NCBI GenBank assembly: GCA_029203165.1
Contig: CP119308.1
Location: forward strand, 3,038,001 to 3,102,000
Origin: Candidatus Microbacterium colombiense
GTDB lineage: Bacteria; Actinomycetota; Actinomycetes; Actinomycetales; Microbacteriaceae
Length of the DNA: 64,000 nucleotides
Direction of reading: 5' to 3'
This document shows, in pieces, positions 16,582 through 25,495 of this stretch. The notes below the pieces were generated by a model. It was not told the DNA's origin, searched no databases, and saw only the letters and a program-made list of their open reading frames with translations. Position 1 is the stretch's first letter. Every line of letters starts with the position of its first letter. The position numbers and the translations under genes were made by a program.

Positions 16582-16648
16582 GAGCGCCCGAGACGGAGAT
16601 GGGCGGCATCTCACGGGGGGAATGAGATGCCGCCCACGGCGGGCGCTC
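16582..16648. repeat. nested perfect inverted repeat
   Basis: Outer arms GAGCGCCCG (16582-16590) and CGGGCGCTC (16640-16648) are perfectly complementary. Inside them GGGCGGCATCTC (16601-16612) and GAGATGCCGCCC (16624-16635) form a second perfect 12-bp stem with an 11-nt loop. There is no adjacent T-run on either strand and it lies upstream of both divergent genes, so a terminator is unlikely. It could be a protein-binding site or a leader RNA structure. Confidence 0.7.
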
Positions 16649-16721
16649 GATCGGGGGAATCGGGCTCGCCAAGGCCGGAATGAGAATTCGGCTGTCGTCG
16701 AGTGTACGCAAGGCGACCGTC

Positions 16722-16750
16722 CTGACAAAACCCGCGGTGTTACCTACTTT
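16722..16750 (+). promoter_or_regulatory. sigma-70-type promoter of acs
   Basis: CTGACA (16722-16727), a 17-nt spacer, then TACTTT (16745-16750): close to the TTGACA/TATAAT consensus with ideal spacing, about 90 bp before the acs ATG. Confidence 0.65.
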
Positions 16751-16843
16751 CGGCAGTATGCGGTGTCGATGGTCGGGACTAGATTCGCCCTGACCTGATC
16801 ATGCCCCGCATGACCATGCCCTGCCGCAAAGGAGCGCCTGCTG

Positions 16844-18811
16844 ATGAGCAGCCAGATCGATCACCTTCTCGACGAGAACCGCAGGTTCCCCCCGTCCGAG
16901 GAGTTCGCCGCCCAGTCCATATCCTCGCCCGAACTGTACGAGCGAGCGGGCGCCGATCGCGAGACGTTCTGGGCAGAGCAGTCCCGTGAGCTCCTGCACT
17001 GGCACACGCCGTTCACGTCGGTGCTCGACTGGTCTGCGCCGCCGTTCGCGAAATGGTTCGACGACGGCGAGCTGAACGTCGCGTACAACTGCCTCGACCG
17101 CCACGTCGAGGCAGGCAACGGCGATCGCGTTGCTCTGCACTGGGAGGGGGAGCCGGGAGACTCCCGGAGCATCACCTACGCCGAGCTCACCGACGAGGTC
17201 AAGCGCGTCGCGAACGTGCTGACCGATCTCGGCATCGGCCACGGAGACCGTGTCGCCATCTACCTGCCCATGATCCCCGAAGCGATCGCCTCAATGCTCG
17301 CCGTCGCGCGGCTCGGTGCGATCCACTCCGTCGTGTTCGGCGGCTTCAGTGCCGACAGTCTGCGTTCGCGCATCGACGACGCCGGCGCGAAGGTCGTCAT
17401 CACCGCGGACGGCGGCTACCGCAAGGGACGCGTCTCGGCCCTGAAGCCCGCGGTCGATCAGGCGCTCTCCGACCGCGGCGACGGGGAGCAGCAGACGGTC
17501 GAGCACGTGCTCGTGGTGCGGCGTGGCGAGAACGACGTCGACTGGGTCGAGGGTCGCGACCTCTGGTGGCACGAGGCCGTGCCTGCGGCATCCGCCGAGC
17601 ACACCGCACAGCCGTTCCCCTCCGAGAACCCGCTCTTCATCCTCTACACCTCCGGAACGACGGGCAAGCCCAAGGGAATCCTGCACACCTCCGGCGGGTA
17701 TCTGACCCAGGCGGCGTACTCGCACAAATACGTGTTCGACCTCCAGCCCGAGAACGACGTGTACTGGTGCACCGCCGACATCGGCTGGATCACCGGTCAC
17801 ACGTACGTCACCTTCGGCCCGCTGGCCAACGGGGCGACGCAGGTGCTCTACGAGGGCACTCCGGACGCTCCGCACCCGGGTCGGTGGTGGGAGATCATCG
17901 AGAAGTACAAGGTGTCGATCTTCTACACCGCACCGACCGCCATCCGCTCGTTCATGAAGATCGGCCGCAGCGTGCCGAAGAAGTTCGATCTGACCTCGCT
18001 GCGCCTGCTCGGATCGGTCGGCGAGCCCATCAACCCCGAGGCATGGATGTGGTACCGCGAGGTCATCGGCGGGAACAAGGCCCCGATCGTGGACACCTGG
18101 TGGCAGACCGAGACCGGCGCCATCATGGTCTCGGCGCTGCCCGGCGTCATCGCCACCAAGCCGGGCTCGGCGCAGGTGCCCCTCCCCGGGATCTCGATCG
18201 ACGTCGTGGACGAGAAGGGCGACGAGGTCGGCAACGGCAACGGCGGACTTCTCGTCGTCACCGAACCCTGGCCGAGCATGCTCCGCGGGATCTGGGGCGA
18301 CCCGGAACGCTACAAGGAGACGTACTGGGAAAAGTTCGAGGACCAGGGGTACTACTTCGCCGGGGACGGCGCCCGCCTGGACGACGACGGCGACCTCTGG
18401 CTGCTGGGACGCGTGGATGACGTGATGAACGTCTCAGGTCACCGCCTCTCGACCGCAGAGATCGAGTCGTCGCTCGTGGCGCATGAGGCCACGGCGGAGG
18501 CAGCCGTCGTCGGCGCATCGGACGAGACCACCGGGCAGGCGGTCGTCGCCTTCGTCATCATCAAGGAGAGCTACCTCGCCGGCCACGATCCGGCCGGTCT
18601 CGCGCAGCAGCTTCGCCTCTGGGTGGGCGAGCAGATCGGCGCGATCGCGCGTCCCCGCGACGTGTACATCGTCGGCGAGTTGCCCAAAACGCGCTCCGGC
18701 AAGATCATGCGACGCCTGCTGCGCGACGTCGCGGAGGGCCGCGAGGTGGGCGACACCACGACGCTCGCCGACACGGCCGTGATGAGCATCATCTCCGCCC
18801 AGGTCAAGTAG
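16844..18811 (+). CDS. acs: acetyl-coenzyme A synthetase
   Basis: A 655-residue AMP-forming enzyme converting acetate, ATP and CoA to acetyl-CoA. The adenylation loop is ILYTSGTTGKPKGILHT, the adenylate-binding region DTWWQTETGAIM, and the hinge and CoA domain include DVMNVSGHRLSTAE. The regulatory lysine is Lys620 in KTRSGKIMRRLLRD, the site acetylated in other Acs enzymes. An AAAGGAG ribosome-binding site precedes the ATG and a consensus promoter lies upstream. Monocistronic, with a strong terminator. Confidence 0.98.
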   Translation: MSSQIDHLLDENRRFPPSEEFAAQSISSPELYERAGADRETFWAEQSRELLHWHTPFTSVLDWSAPPFAKWFDDGELNVAYNCLDRHVEAGNGDRVALHWEGEPGDSRSITYAELTDEVKRVANVLTDLGIGHGDRVAIYLPMIPEAIASMLAVARLGAIHSVVFGGFSADSLRSRIDDAGAKVVITADGGYRKGRVSALKPAVDQALSDRGDGEQQTVEHVLVVRRGENDVDWVEGRDLWWHEAVPAASAEHTAQPFPSENPLFILYTSGTTGKPKGILHTSGGYLTQAAYSHKYVFDLQPENDVYWCTADIGWITGHTYVTFGPLANGATQVLYEGTPDAPHPGRWWEIIEKYKVSIFYTAPTAIRSFMKIGRSVPKKFDLTSLRLLGSVGEPINPEAWMWYREVIGGNKAPIVDTWWQTETGAIMVSALPGVIATKPGSAQVPLPGISIDVVDEKGDEVGNGNGGLLVVTEPWPSMLRGIWGDPERYKETYWEKFEDQGYYFAGDGARLDDDGDLWLLGRVDDVMNVSGHRLSTAEIESSLVAHEATAEAAVVGASDETTGQAVVAFVIIKESYLAGHDPAGLAQQLRLWVGEQIGAIARPRDVYIVGELPKTRSGKIMRRLLRDVAEGREVGDTTTLADTAVMSIISAQVK

Positions 18812-18816
18812 GCGAG

Positions 18817-18858
18817 ATGCACGACGCCCCCTCCGATACCGGAGGGGGCGTCGTGCAT
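18817..18858. terminator. bidirectional terminator between acs and ridA
   Basis: A perfect 19-bp stem: ATGCACGACGCCCCCTCCG (18817-18835) with its complement at 18840-18858 and a 4-nt loop. It sits between convergent genes and can serve both. Confidence 0.85.
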
Positions 18859-18901
18859 GAGACGAGCGGATGCCGTCAGGCGATGCTCTCAGGCGAGGTC
18901 G

Positions 18902-19360
18902 TCAGACGAGGATGAAGACGACGTCGACCTCGACCGGGCTGTCCAGGGGGAGGACGGCGACGCCGACCGCCGCGCGGGCGTGACGACCGGAATCCCCGAA
19001 GATCTCGCCGAGCACCTCGCTGGCGCCGTTGATGACCCCGGGCTGCCCCGAGAACTCGGAGACGGATGCCACGAAGCCGCCCAGCCGCAGTACGCCGGCG
19101 ATGCGGTCGACGCCACCGGCGATGTCCGCAGCCGCGGCGAGCGCGTTCAGCGCACAGGTGCGGGCGTAGGCCTTCGCGTCATCCGCGGAGACGGCGCCGC
19201 CGACCTTGCCCGTCGCCGGAAGCGCACCGTCGGTGAACGGGAGCTGCCCGGAGGTGTAGACCAGACCGCCGTGGCTGACAGCGGGCACGTAGGCCGCCAC
19301 CGGTGCGGCGACGGCGGGGAGCTGGATGCCGAGCTCGGCGAGACGCGCACTGACGGTCAT
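18902..19360 (-). CDS. RidA family protein (YjgF/UK114-like)
   Basis: A 152-residue protein of the RidA superfamily, which hydrolyses reactive enamines/imines from PLP enzymes. LVYTSGQLPF and the C-terminal VGVAVLPLDSPVEVDVVFIL are typical. GRHARAAVGVA carries the Arg that binds the substrate carboxylate (R-A in place of R-S/T). The ATG at 19360 overlaps the stop of the DUF4177 gene; the frame is open further upstream but inside that gene. Confidence 0.88.
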   Translation of the reverse strand: MTVSARLAELGIQLPAVAAPVAAYVPAVSHGGLVYTSGQLPFTDGALPATGKVGGAVSADDAKAYARTCALNALAAAADIAGGVDRIAGVLRLGGFVASVSEFSGQPGVINGASEVLGEIFGDSGRHARAAVGVAVLPLDSPVEVDVVFILV

Positions 19361-19581
19361 GCCGCACCACCCTCGAACTGACGGGCAGCCTCCGCGGCGG
19401 CCGCAAGACCGGAGGTGTTCGAGCCGTCCTGGGTCACGGGGCGCTTGAAGTAGGCGACGAGCCCACCCTCCGGTCCCTGCACGACCTGGACGAGTTCCCA
19501 GCCCTGCTTTCCCCAGTTGTTCAGGATCGCGGCCGTGTTGTGGATCAGCAGCGGCGTGGTGACGTACTCCCACGTGGTCAT
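19357..19581 (-). CDS. DUF4177-type small conserved protein
   Basis: A 74-residue protein, MTTWEYVTTPLLIHNTAAIL followed by NNWGKQGWELVQVVQ and LVAYFKRP. The WEY...WGxxGWELV pattern is typical of short DUF4177-like actinobacterial proteins found next to RidA genes. Function unknown. Coupled to ridA by a 4-bp overlap. Confidence 0.75.
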   Translation of the reverse strand: MTTWEYVTTPLLIHNTAAILNNWGKQGWELVQVVQGPEGGLVAYFKRPVTQDGSNTSGLAAAAEAARQFEGGAA

Positions 19582-19669
19582 GGCACTCCTATCGATTCGG
19601 GCGCCGCCACGCCGGGTGGGCGAACGCTCGTCAAAGCCGGTATTCAGGGAACTCCCTTACGATCAGCGT

Positions 19670-22228
19670 ATGCCTCAAAAGAATCGCACGGTGAACGGCG
19701 TGCTCGGCGGCCTCCTCGGGGTCGTCGGTCTCAGCGCCGTCGCCGGTCTCCTGGTCGCAGCCAGCGTCACGCCCGTCCTCGCGATGACGGGCGTCGCCGG
19801 CACCCAGGCACTCACGCTGTTCGACAAGCTCCCGGAGAAGCTCAACCCGGTGACGCCGATGGAGCAGTCGACCATCTACGCGACCTCGCCTGAGGGTAAG
19901 GACATCGTTCTCGCCTCGTTCTACGAGCAGAACCGCATCCCGGTGAAGTACGAGCAGATCTCGCAGGTGCTCTACGACGCGATCCTCTCCAGTGAGGACA
20001 AGAACTTCTACAGTCACGGCGGGGTCAACCTCGGCGCGACCGTCAGCGCCCTGATCGACAACGTCAAGGGCACCTCCAGCCGAGGCGCCTCCACGATCAG
20101 CCAGCAGTTCGTCAAGAACGTGCTGATCCAGGAGTGCGAGCAGAAGGTCGACACGGCCTCCGAGACGTACACCGAGGAGCTGCAGTCCTGTTGGGAGAAG
20201 GCGACCCAGGCATCGGGCACGGAGGGCATCGAGCGCAAGCTCCAGGAGATGCGCTACGCGATCCAGATCGAGAAGGACTACTCGAAGAACGACATCCTGC
20301 TCGGCTACCTCAACATCGCGAACTTCGGTGGCACCGTCTACGGCATCGAGGCCGCAGCGCGGTATTACTTCTCGACGACCTCGGCCAATCTGACGGTCGC
20401 GCAGGCGGCGACGCTGGCCGGCATCGTGCAGAACCCGAACACGTACCGCATCGACAAGCCTGACGGCACGTACAGCGACAAGAACGGCGTCTTCTACAAC
20501 AGCGCCGCAGACGGCTACAAGGACACGAAGGATCGTCGTCACTACGTTCTCGGGCGCATGCTCGCGAACGGCAAGATCACCCAGGCGCAGTACGACGAGG
20601 CGGACGCCTCCGAGATCGTGCCGGCGATCAAGCAGCCGACACAGGGCTGCGCGGCGGCGACCGTCAACGGCTACTTCTGCCAGTACGTGAAGTCGATCAT
20701 CGAGAACGACGAGGCGTTCGGCGACACGGATCAGGATCGGCGAGACCTGCTGCGTCGCGGCGGTCTGAAGATCTACACCTCGCTGGACTACAACATCCAG
20801 AATGCGGCGGTCACCGCGATGAAGGACATCGTGCCCGCCAACTACGACAACGACTACTTCGGCGCTGCCGGCGTCTCGATCGAGGTCGGCACCGGCCGCA
20901 TCCTCTCGATGACCCAGAACACGAAGTTCAGCGAGACGATCACCAACGATCAGGCCTATTCCTCGCTGGTGTTCGCCGGCGACATGACCCACGGCGACTC
21001 GGGCGGATTCCAGGTCGGCTCGACCTACAAGCTCTTCACCCTGATCGACTGGCTCGAGAAGGGGCACTCGGTCAACGAGGTCCTGAACGGGCGCGTGCAG
21101 ACGAATCTGAAGATCCCCGCAGCCTGTGTGGGCGGCCCCCTGGTCGCGAACACCAAGGAGATCGGCAACTTCGGCGGCGGCGGCGGCTCCACCGACTCCG
21201 TCATGAACTTCACGCGGAACTCGCTGAACAGCGGGTACTTCGCGATGGCGTCGAAGCTCGACATCTGCGACATCAACAAGGTCGCCGACCGCATGGGCGT
21301 CACCCTGGCCAAGGGTGGCAAGGTCACGGACGACAACTACGCGTACGACGTGCTCGGCCCGAAGAACATCTCGCCGATCGCCATGGCCGGCGCGTACGCG
21401 ACCGTCGCCAGCGGCGGCACCTACTGCACCCCGCGTGCGATCGACCGCGTCGTCGGCCCCGACGGCGACGAGCGCGAGCTTCCCGCCTCGTCGTGCACCA
21501 AGGGCGTCATCTCACCCGAGGTCGCTGCGACCGCCGCGTACGCGCTGAAGGGCGTCATGGACGGCGGAACGGGCCGCGACGCCAACCCGTACGACGGCAC
21601 CCCGCTGATCGGCAAGACGGGTACGCACGACCGCTGGTCGACGATGATGATCGAGTCCAGCACCGAGGTCACCACGGCGGTGTGGGCCGGGCGCTGGAAG
21701 GGCCAGTCCGACATCTACCAGAAGTGGGCCGGCAACTACCAGCTCAACACGATGCGCTACCCGCTCGCGAAGGCGGCACAGGCCGCAGCCAACGCCGCCT
21801 ACGGTGGAAAAGCCTTCCCGCAGCCGGACTCCAAGCTGACCCGTCGCGTCCTGGCCAACGTGCCGAACGTGGTCGGGATGACGATCGACGAGGCGACAAC
21901 GGCACTGCAGAATGCCGGCTTCACGGTGTCGGTCGGCGACCCCGTCGACAGCGACAAAGCGGCGAACATCGTCGTGGCGCAGGACCCCTCCGGTCAGACC
22001 GCGGGCGGCGGCACCGTCACGATCTCGCCGAGCAACGGGCAAGGCGCGACCGTGCCCGATGTGAAGGGGCAGGACCCGACCGCGGCCGGAGCGGCGCTCG
22101 TCGGCGCCGGATTCACCTCGGTCGACTTCGCCGGCGCCTGCAGTGCGCCAGGAGCAACCGTCTCGGCCACGAATCCTCCGGGCGGCACGGCTGCGAACAA
22201 ATCCACGAAGATCTCGGTGGCCTGTTGA
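19670..22228 (+). CDS. class A penicillin-binding protein with PASTA domains
   Basis: An 852-residue bifunctional peptidoglycan synthase. It has a short cytoplasmic tail and membrane anchor (about 10-45). The GT51 glycosyltransferase has Glu109 in SSEDKNFYSHGG and the RGASTISQQFVKN motif. The transpeptidase has Ser451-x-x-Lys454 (GSTYKLF), SLNS as the SxN motif and GKTGTHDRW as the KTG motif. Two PASTA domains (about 725-852, VPNVVGMTIDEAT and VPDVKGQDPTAAG) bind muropeptides or lipid II. It resembles mycobacterial PonA1/PonA2. TACGAT ends 6 nt before the ATG, suggesting a leaderless message. Confidence 0.96.
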   Translation: MPQKNRTVNGVLGGLLGVVGLSAVAGLLVAASVTPVLAMTGVAGTQALTLFDKLPEKLNPVTPMEQSTIYATSPEGKDIVLASFYEQNRIPVKYEQISQVLYDAILSSEDKNFYSHGGVNLGATVSALIDNVKGTSSRGASTISQQFVKNVLIQECEQKVDTASETYTEELQSCWEKATQASGTEGIERKLQEMRYAIQIEKDYSKNDILLGYLNIANFGGTVYGIEAAARYYFSTTSANLTVAQAATLAGIVQNPNTYRIDKPDGTYSDKNGVFYNSAADGYKDTKDRRHYVLGRMLANGKITQAQYDEADASEIVPAIKQPTQGCAAATVNGYFCQYVKSIIENDEAFGDTDQDRRDLLRRGGLKIYTSLDYNIQNAAVTAMKDIVPANYDNDYFGAAGVSIEVGTGRILSMTQNTKFSETITNDQAYSSLVFAGDMTHGDSGGFQVGSTYKLFTLIDWLEKGHSVNEVLNGRVQTNLKIPAACVGGPLVANTKEIGNFGGGGGSTDSVMNFTRNSLNSGYFAMASKLDICDINKVADRMGVTLAKGGKVTDDNYAYDVLGPKNISPIAMAGAYATVASGGTYCTPRAIDRVVGPDGDERELPASSCTKGVISPEVAATAAYALKGVMDGGTGRDANPYDGTPLIGKTGTHDRWSTMMIESSTEVTTAVWAGRWKGQSDIYQKWAGNYQLNTMRYPLAKAAQAAANAAYGGKAFPQPDSKLTRRVLANVPNVVGMTIDEATTALQNAGFTVSVGDPVDSDKAANIVVAQDPSGQTAGGGTVTISPSNGQGATVPDVKGQDPTAAGAALVGAGFTSVDFAGACSAPGATVSATNPPGGTAANKSTKISVAC

Positions 22229-23163
22229 TCCGTCCACGGTCGTCGGCACATCCGGCCCTCATCGCGCTCGGCGCGGTGGGGGCCGCTGGCGTCGCCGCCG
22301 CCGTCTGGGGAATCGGCATCGAGCGCTATCTGTTCACGGTGCGTGAGGTCTCCGCACAGGCGCTCGCCCCCGGCTCTGCCCCGCTGCGCGTGCTGCACCT
22401 GTCCGACGCGCACATGGCGCCGTGGCAGCACCGCAAGCAGGACTGGTTGGCGTCGCTCGCTCAGCTGCAACCCGACCTGATCGTCAACACCGGGGACAAC
22501 CTCGGGCACCGCGACGGTCTCGACGGCATCCGTCGTGCGTTCGATCCCTTCGCCGGGATCCCGGGGGTCTTCGTCCACGGATCGAACGACATCAACGGTC
22601 CGGCGCCTCGCAATCCGCTGCGCTACTTCTCCGGTCCGTCGAAGCGGCACCGTGAACCCACCTTCCTCGACACCGAGGCGATGGATCGCTACTTCACGGA
22701 TGACCTCGGATGGACGGACCTCAACAACACGGCCGCCCGCCTCACCGTCGCCGGCAACACGATCGACACGTTCGGGGTCAGCGACGCGCACCGCAACTGG
22801 GATCGACTCGAAGACCTCCCCGCCGCGATCGGCGCACTCGGAGATCGCGATCCGGCCACGTCCGTGCTCGGCGTCACGCATGCCCCGTACCAGCGCGTGT
22901 TGAACAGGTTCACGGATCTGGGCGCGGATGCCGTGTTCGGTGGGCATACGCACGGCGGACAGGTCTGCATCCCCGGGTTCGGTGCGATCGTGGCGAACTG
23001 CGACATCCCGCTCAAGCAGGCGAAGGGGCTGAGCACGTGGTCGCATGGCGGACGGCGCGTACCGCTCAACGTCAGCGCCGGTTGCGGGCACTCGATCTAC
23101 GCGCCCGTCCGCTTCGCATGCCGCCCCGAGGCGACGCTTCTCACACTGACCGCGCGCGACTGA
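22225..23163 (+). CDS. membrane-anchored metallophosphoesterase
   Basis: About 312 residues. A hydrophobic N-terminal anchor (LIALGAVGAAGVAAAVWGIG) is followed by the calcineurin-like catalytic domain: LHLSDAHMAP, TGDNLGHRDG, HGSNDI (GNHE box), VTHAPY and GGHTHGGQ, supplying all metal ligands of the YkuE-type family. Substrate unknown; YkuE relatives act on lipid-linked or cell-wall substrates. The TTG at 22225 overlaps the PBP stop (TTGA), so it is probably translationally coupled to the wall synthase. Confidence 0.88.
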   Translation: MIRPRSSAHPALIALGAVGAAGVAAAVWGIGIERYLFTVREVSAQALAPGSAPLRVLHLSDAHMAPWQHRKQDWLASLAQLQPDLIVNTGDNLGHRDGLDGIRRAFDPFAGIPGVFVHGSNDINGPAPRNPLRYFSGPSKRHREPTFLDTEAMDRYFTDDLGWTDLNNTAARLTVAGNTIDTFGVSDAHRNWDRLEDLPAAIGALGDRDPATSVLGVTHAPYQRVLNRFTDLGADAVFGGHTHGGQVCIPGFGAIVANCDIPLKQAKGLSTWSHGGRRVPLNVSAGCGHSIYAPVRFACRPEATLLTLTARD

Positions 23164-23220
23164 TCCGTGCCCCGATTCGGTGCTGCGGGGATTTCACTGT
23201 AGACTCGGAGGGTTGCAAAA

Positions 23221-23298
<78 letters not shown>

Positions 23299-23307
23299 TA
23301 ACACCGG

Positions 23308-23335
23308 AAGGCCGCCCTCAGGGGCGGCCTTCTCT
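23308..23335 (+). terminator. terminator after tRNA-Pro
   Basis: AAGGCCGCCC (23308-23317) pairs perfectly with GGGCGGCCTT (23322-23331) across a 4-nt loop, followed by CTCTGT. Confidence 0.75.
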
Positions 23336-23362
23336 GTATCAGGATCGCGACGAAGGGACGCC

Positions 23363-23839
23363 ATGAGCCCGCTGCTCCCCACCCCTCGACGCTCGACACG
23401 CGTCTGGGCGATCGCCATAGCAATCCCGTTCTTCGGCGCTCTCGCCCTGCTCACGCTCACCCCGGCCCGCGTCGAGCGCTCGATGCCCAACCTGCTCGAT
23501 CTCGTGCTCGGCGGCGCCCATCGCCTCGGCTGGGAATCGCTCGACTTCACCCGTCTCGAGATCATCGCCAACGTGCTCGTCTTCGTTCCCGTCGGCGTGC
23601 TGGCCTTCCTGCTCCTCCCCCGCGTCGCGTGGCCGCTCGCGCTGCTGATCGGACCGGGGATCTCCGGGATCATCGAGGTCGCTCAGCGTGTGGCGCTGCC
23701 GCATCGCGCGGCGACCATCAGCGACCTCATCGCGAATTCGGTCGGCGCCACCGCCGGCGTGCTGCTCGCGGTCGTGTGCACGCTGCTGTTCGCCCCACGC
23801 GCCGCACAGCATCCATCTCCTACGCTGGAATCATCATGA
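23363..23839 (+). CDS. VanZ-like family membrane protein
   Basis: A 158-residue protein with about four hydrophobic helices. The VanZ signatures are LTLTPARVE near the N-terminus, DFTRLEIIANVLVFVPVGVL in the middle and ISDLIANSVGATAGVLLA near the end. VanZ-like proteins are widespread in Actinobacteria; a role in antibiotic tolerance is known only for a few. GAAGGGA lies just before the ATG. The stop overlaps the next start by 4 bp. Confidence 0.88.
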   Translation: MSPLLPTPRRSTRVWAIAIAIPFFGALALLTLTPARVERSMPNLLDLVLGGAHRLGWESLDFTRLEIIANVLVFVPVGVLAFLLLPRVAWPLALLIGPGISGIIEVAQRVALPHRAATISDLIANSVGATAGVLLAVVCTLLFAPRAAQHPSPTLESS

Positions 23840-24591
23840 CCACGCCTGCCCTCGTCGCCTTCGACCTCGATGACACCCTCGCCCCCTCCAAAGGCGCGAT
23901 CGACCCGCGCATCGCCGCCCTGCTGCGGGCGCTGCTGCGCACCGTCGACGTCGCGATCATCTCGGGGGGCAACGAAACGCAGTTCCGCACCCAGGTGATC
24001 GCCCACCTCGGCGCGACGGATGCCGCCGACCTCGCCCGCCTGCACCTGCTGCCCACCTGCGGCACGCGCTACCTGCGGCACGACGGCGCGGGCTTCGAGC
24101 CCGTGTACGCGCACGATCTCAGCGACGAGCAGAAGACCGCCGCCCTCACCGCCCTGCGCGAAGAGGCAGAGCGACTCGACCTCTGGGAGAGCGAACCCTG
24201 GGGCGACATCCTCGAGGATCGCGGCTCGCAGATCACGTTCTCCGCGCTCGGCCAGCGCGCACCGCGGAACGCGAAGCACGACTGGGATCCGAGCGGTGCC
24301 AAGCGTGCTGCGCTGCGCGATGCGGTCGCTGCCCGTCTTCCGGGCCTCGAGGTGCGATCGGGCGGCTCGACGTCGATCGACATCACCCAGGCCGGCATCG
24401 ACAAGGCCTTCGGCATGCGGGAGCTCGCCGAACGTACCGGCATCCCGCTCACCTCGATGCTGTTCTACGGTGACCGTCTCGATGAGGGCGGCAACGACTA
24501 TCCGGTGCTCGCGATCGGCGTGCCCTCCGTCGCGGTCGACGGGTGGGAAGACACCGCCGACAAGCTTGACGCCCTGCTGCTGACGCTCTGA
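23836..24591 (+). CDS. HAD-superfamily (type IIB) phosphatase
   Basis: A 251-residue cytoplasmic hydrolase. VAFDLDDTLAPSK carries the nucleophile and acid Asp, IISGGNETQF is motif II, and LFYGDRLDEGGND is motif IV with its metal-binding Asp residues. The C2-type cap and overall length resemble eukaryotic-type phosphomannomutase and sugar-phosphatase members; the substrate is unassigned. Coupled to the VanZ-like gene by ATGA. Confidence 0.85.
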   Translation: MTTPALVAFDLDDTLAPSKGAIDPRIAALLRALLRTVDVAIISGGNETQFRTQVIAHLGATDAADLARLHLLPTCGTRYLRHDGAGFEPVYAHDLSDEQKTAALTALREEAERLDLWESEPWGDILEDRGSQITFSALGQRAPRNAKHDWDPSGAKRAALRDAVAARLPGLEVRSGGSTSIDITQAGIDKAFGMRELAERTGIPLTSMLFYGDRLDEGGNDYPVLAIGVPSVAVDGWEDTADKLDALLLTL

Positions 24592-24629
24592 TCCACCGCC
24601 GCGTCCGACCCTGCCCCTAGCATGGCGTC

Positions 24630-25472
24630 ATGGATGCCCTGCTGATCGTCATCGTCGTCGCAGCCATCGTCAGTGCCGCCTGCTGGCTGCTGTCGTTGAT
24701 CACGCGTGACACCTCCTGGGTCGATCGCGCCTGGTCGATCGTTCCGGTGGTCTACGTGTGGATCTTCGCCGGCGGAGCCTTCGCCCACGGTGACGGCTCC
24801 GCGCGGGTGGTGCTGATGGGCGTGCTCGCGACCGCGTGGGGTGCACGCCTCACGTTCAACTTCGCGCGCAAGGGCGGCTACACCGGCATGGAGGACTACC
24901 GGTGGGCGATCCTGCGTCAGCGGATGAAGCCGTGGCAGTTCCAGGTCTTCAACGTGCTGTTCATCATCGGCTACCAGATGACCCTGCTCGTGCTCATCAC
25001 CCTCCCGGCTCTGGTGGCCGCGCAGCATCCTTCGGCGCTGACGATCTGGGACGTGATCTTCGCCCTCGTCTTCCTCGGCTTCCTGGTCGGCGAGACGGTC
25101 GCCGACCAGCAGCAGTGGGCGTTCCATCAGCGCAAGAAGCACGCCGGGGGCACGCTCGCACCGGGCTTCGCGACGGAGGGGCTGTTCCGGTACAGCCGGC
25201 ACCCGAACTTCTTCTTCGAACAGGCGCAGTGGTGGGCGTTCTACGCGCTGGGTGCGACCGCGGCCGTCGCTTCCGGCGCAGGGGTGATCGGAGGCGTTGT
25301 CAATCCGAGCATCATCGGCGCCGCGCTGCTGACGGTGCTGTTCGTCGGATCGACGATCTTCACCGAGTCGATCACCGCAGCGAAGTACCCCGCATACGCC
25401 GAGTACCGCCGCACCACGTCGATGCTGCTCCCGCTCCCGCCCCGCGCCTCCTCCGTCGCGTCGCAGGCCTGA
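24630..25472 (+). CDS. DUF1295 / steroid 5-alpha-reductase-like membrane protein
   Basis: A 280-residue protein with six or seven hydrophobic helices. SRHPNFFFEQAQWW and the C-terminal KYPAYAEYRRTTSMLLPL match the DUF1295/isoprenylcysteine methyltransferase-steroid reductase fold. NADPH-dependent reduction of a lipid substrate is inferred from distant relatives. TAGCAT lies 6 nt before the ATG, consistent with a leaderless transcript. Confidence 0.85.
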   Translation: MDALLIVIVVAAIVSAACWLLSLITRDTSWVDRAWSIVPVVYVWIFAGGAFAHGDGSARVVLMGVLATAWGARLTFNFARKGGYTGMEDYRWAILRQRMKPWQFQVFNVLFIIGYQMTLLVLITLPALVAAQHPSALTIWDVIFALVFLGFLVGETVADQQQWAFHQRKKHAGGTLAPGFATEGLFRYSRHPNFFFEQAQWWAFYALGATAAVASGAGVIGGVVNPSIIGAALLTVLFVGSTIFTESITAAKYPAYAEYRRTTSMLLPLPPRASSVASQA

Positions 25473-25495
25473 CGTCGGGGCGCGCGGCGGGTCGC

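Larger units (their letters stand above)
16461..16843. promoter_or_regulatory. divergent intergenic region between the Tad operon and acs
   Basis: This 383-bp gap has no convincing gene. It contains a nested palindrome (16582-16648) and an acs promoter (16722-16750), listed separately. A 105-codon minus-strand frame that begins at 16711 runs across the palindrome and into the tadA frame and shows no family signature. Confidence 0.6.

Noticed and set aside
16394..16711. 105-codon minus-strand frame upstream of tadA
   Set aside because: It overlaps the tadA start region and the nested palindrome and has no recognisable motif.
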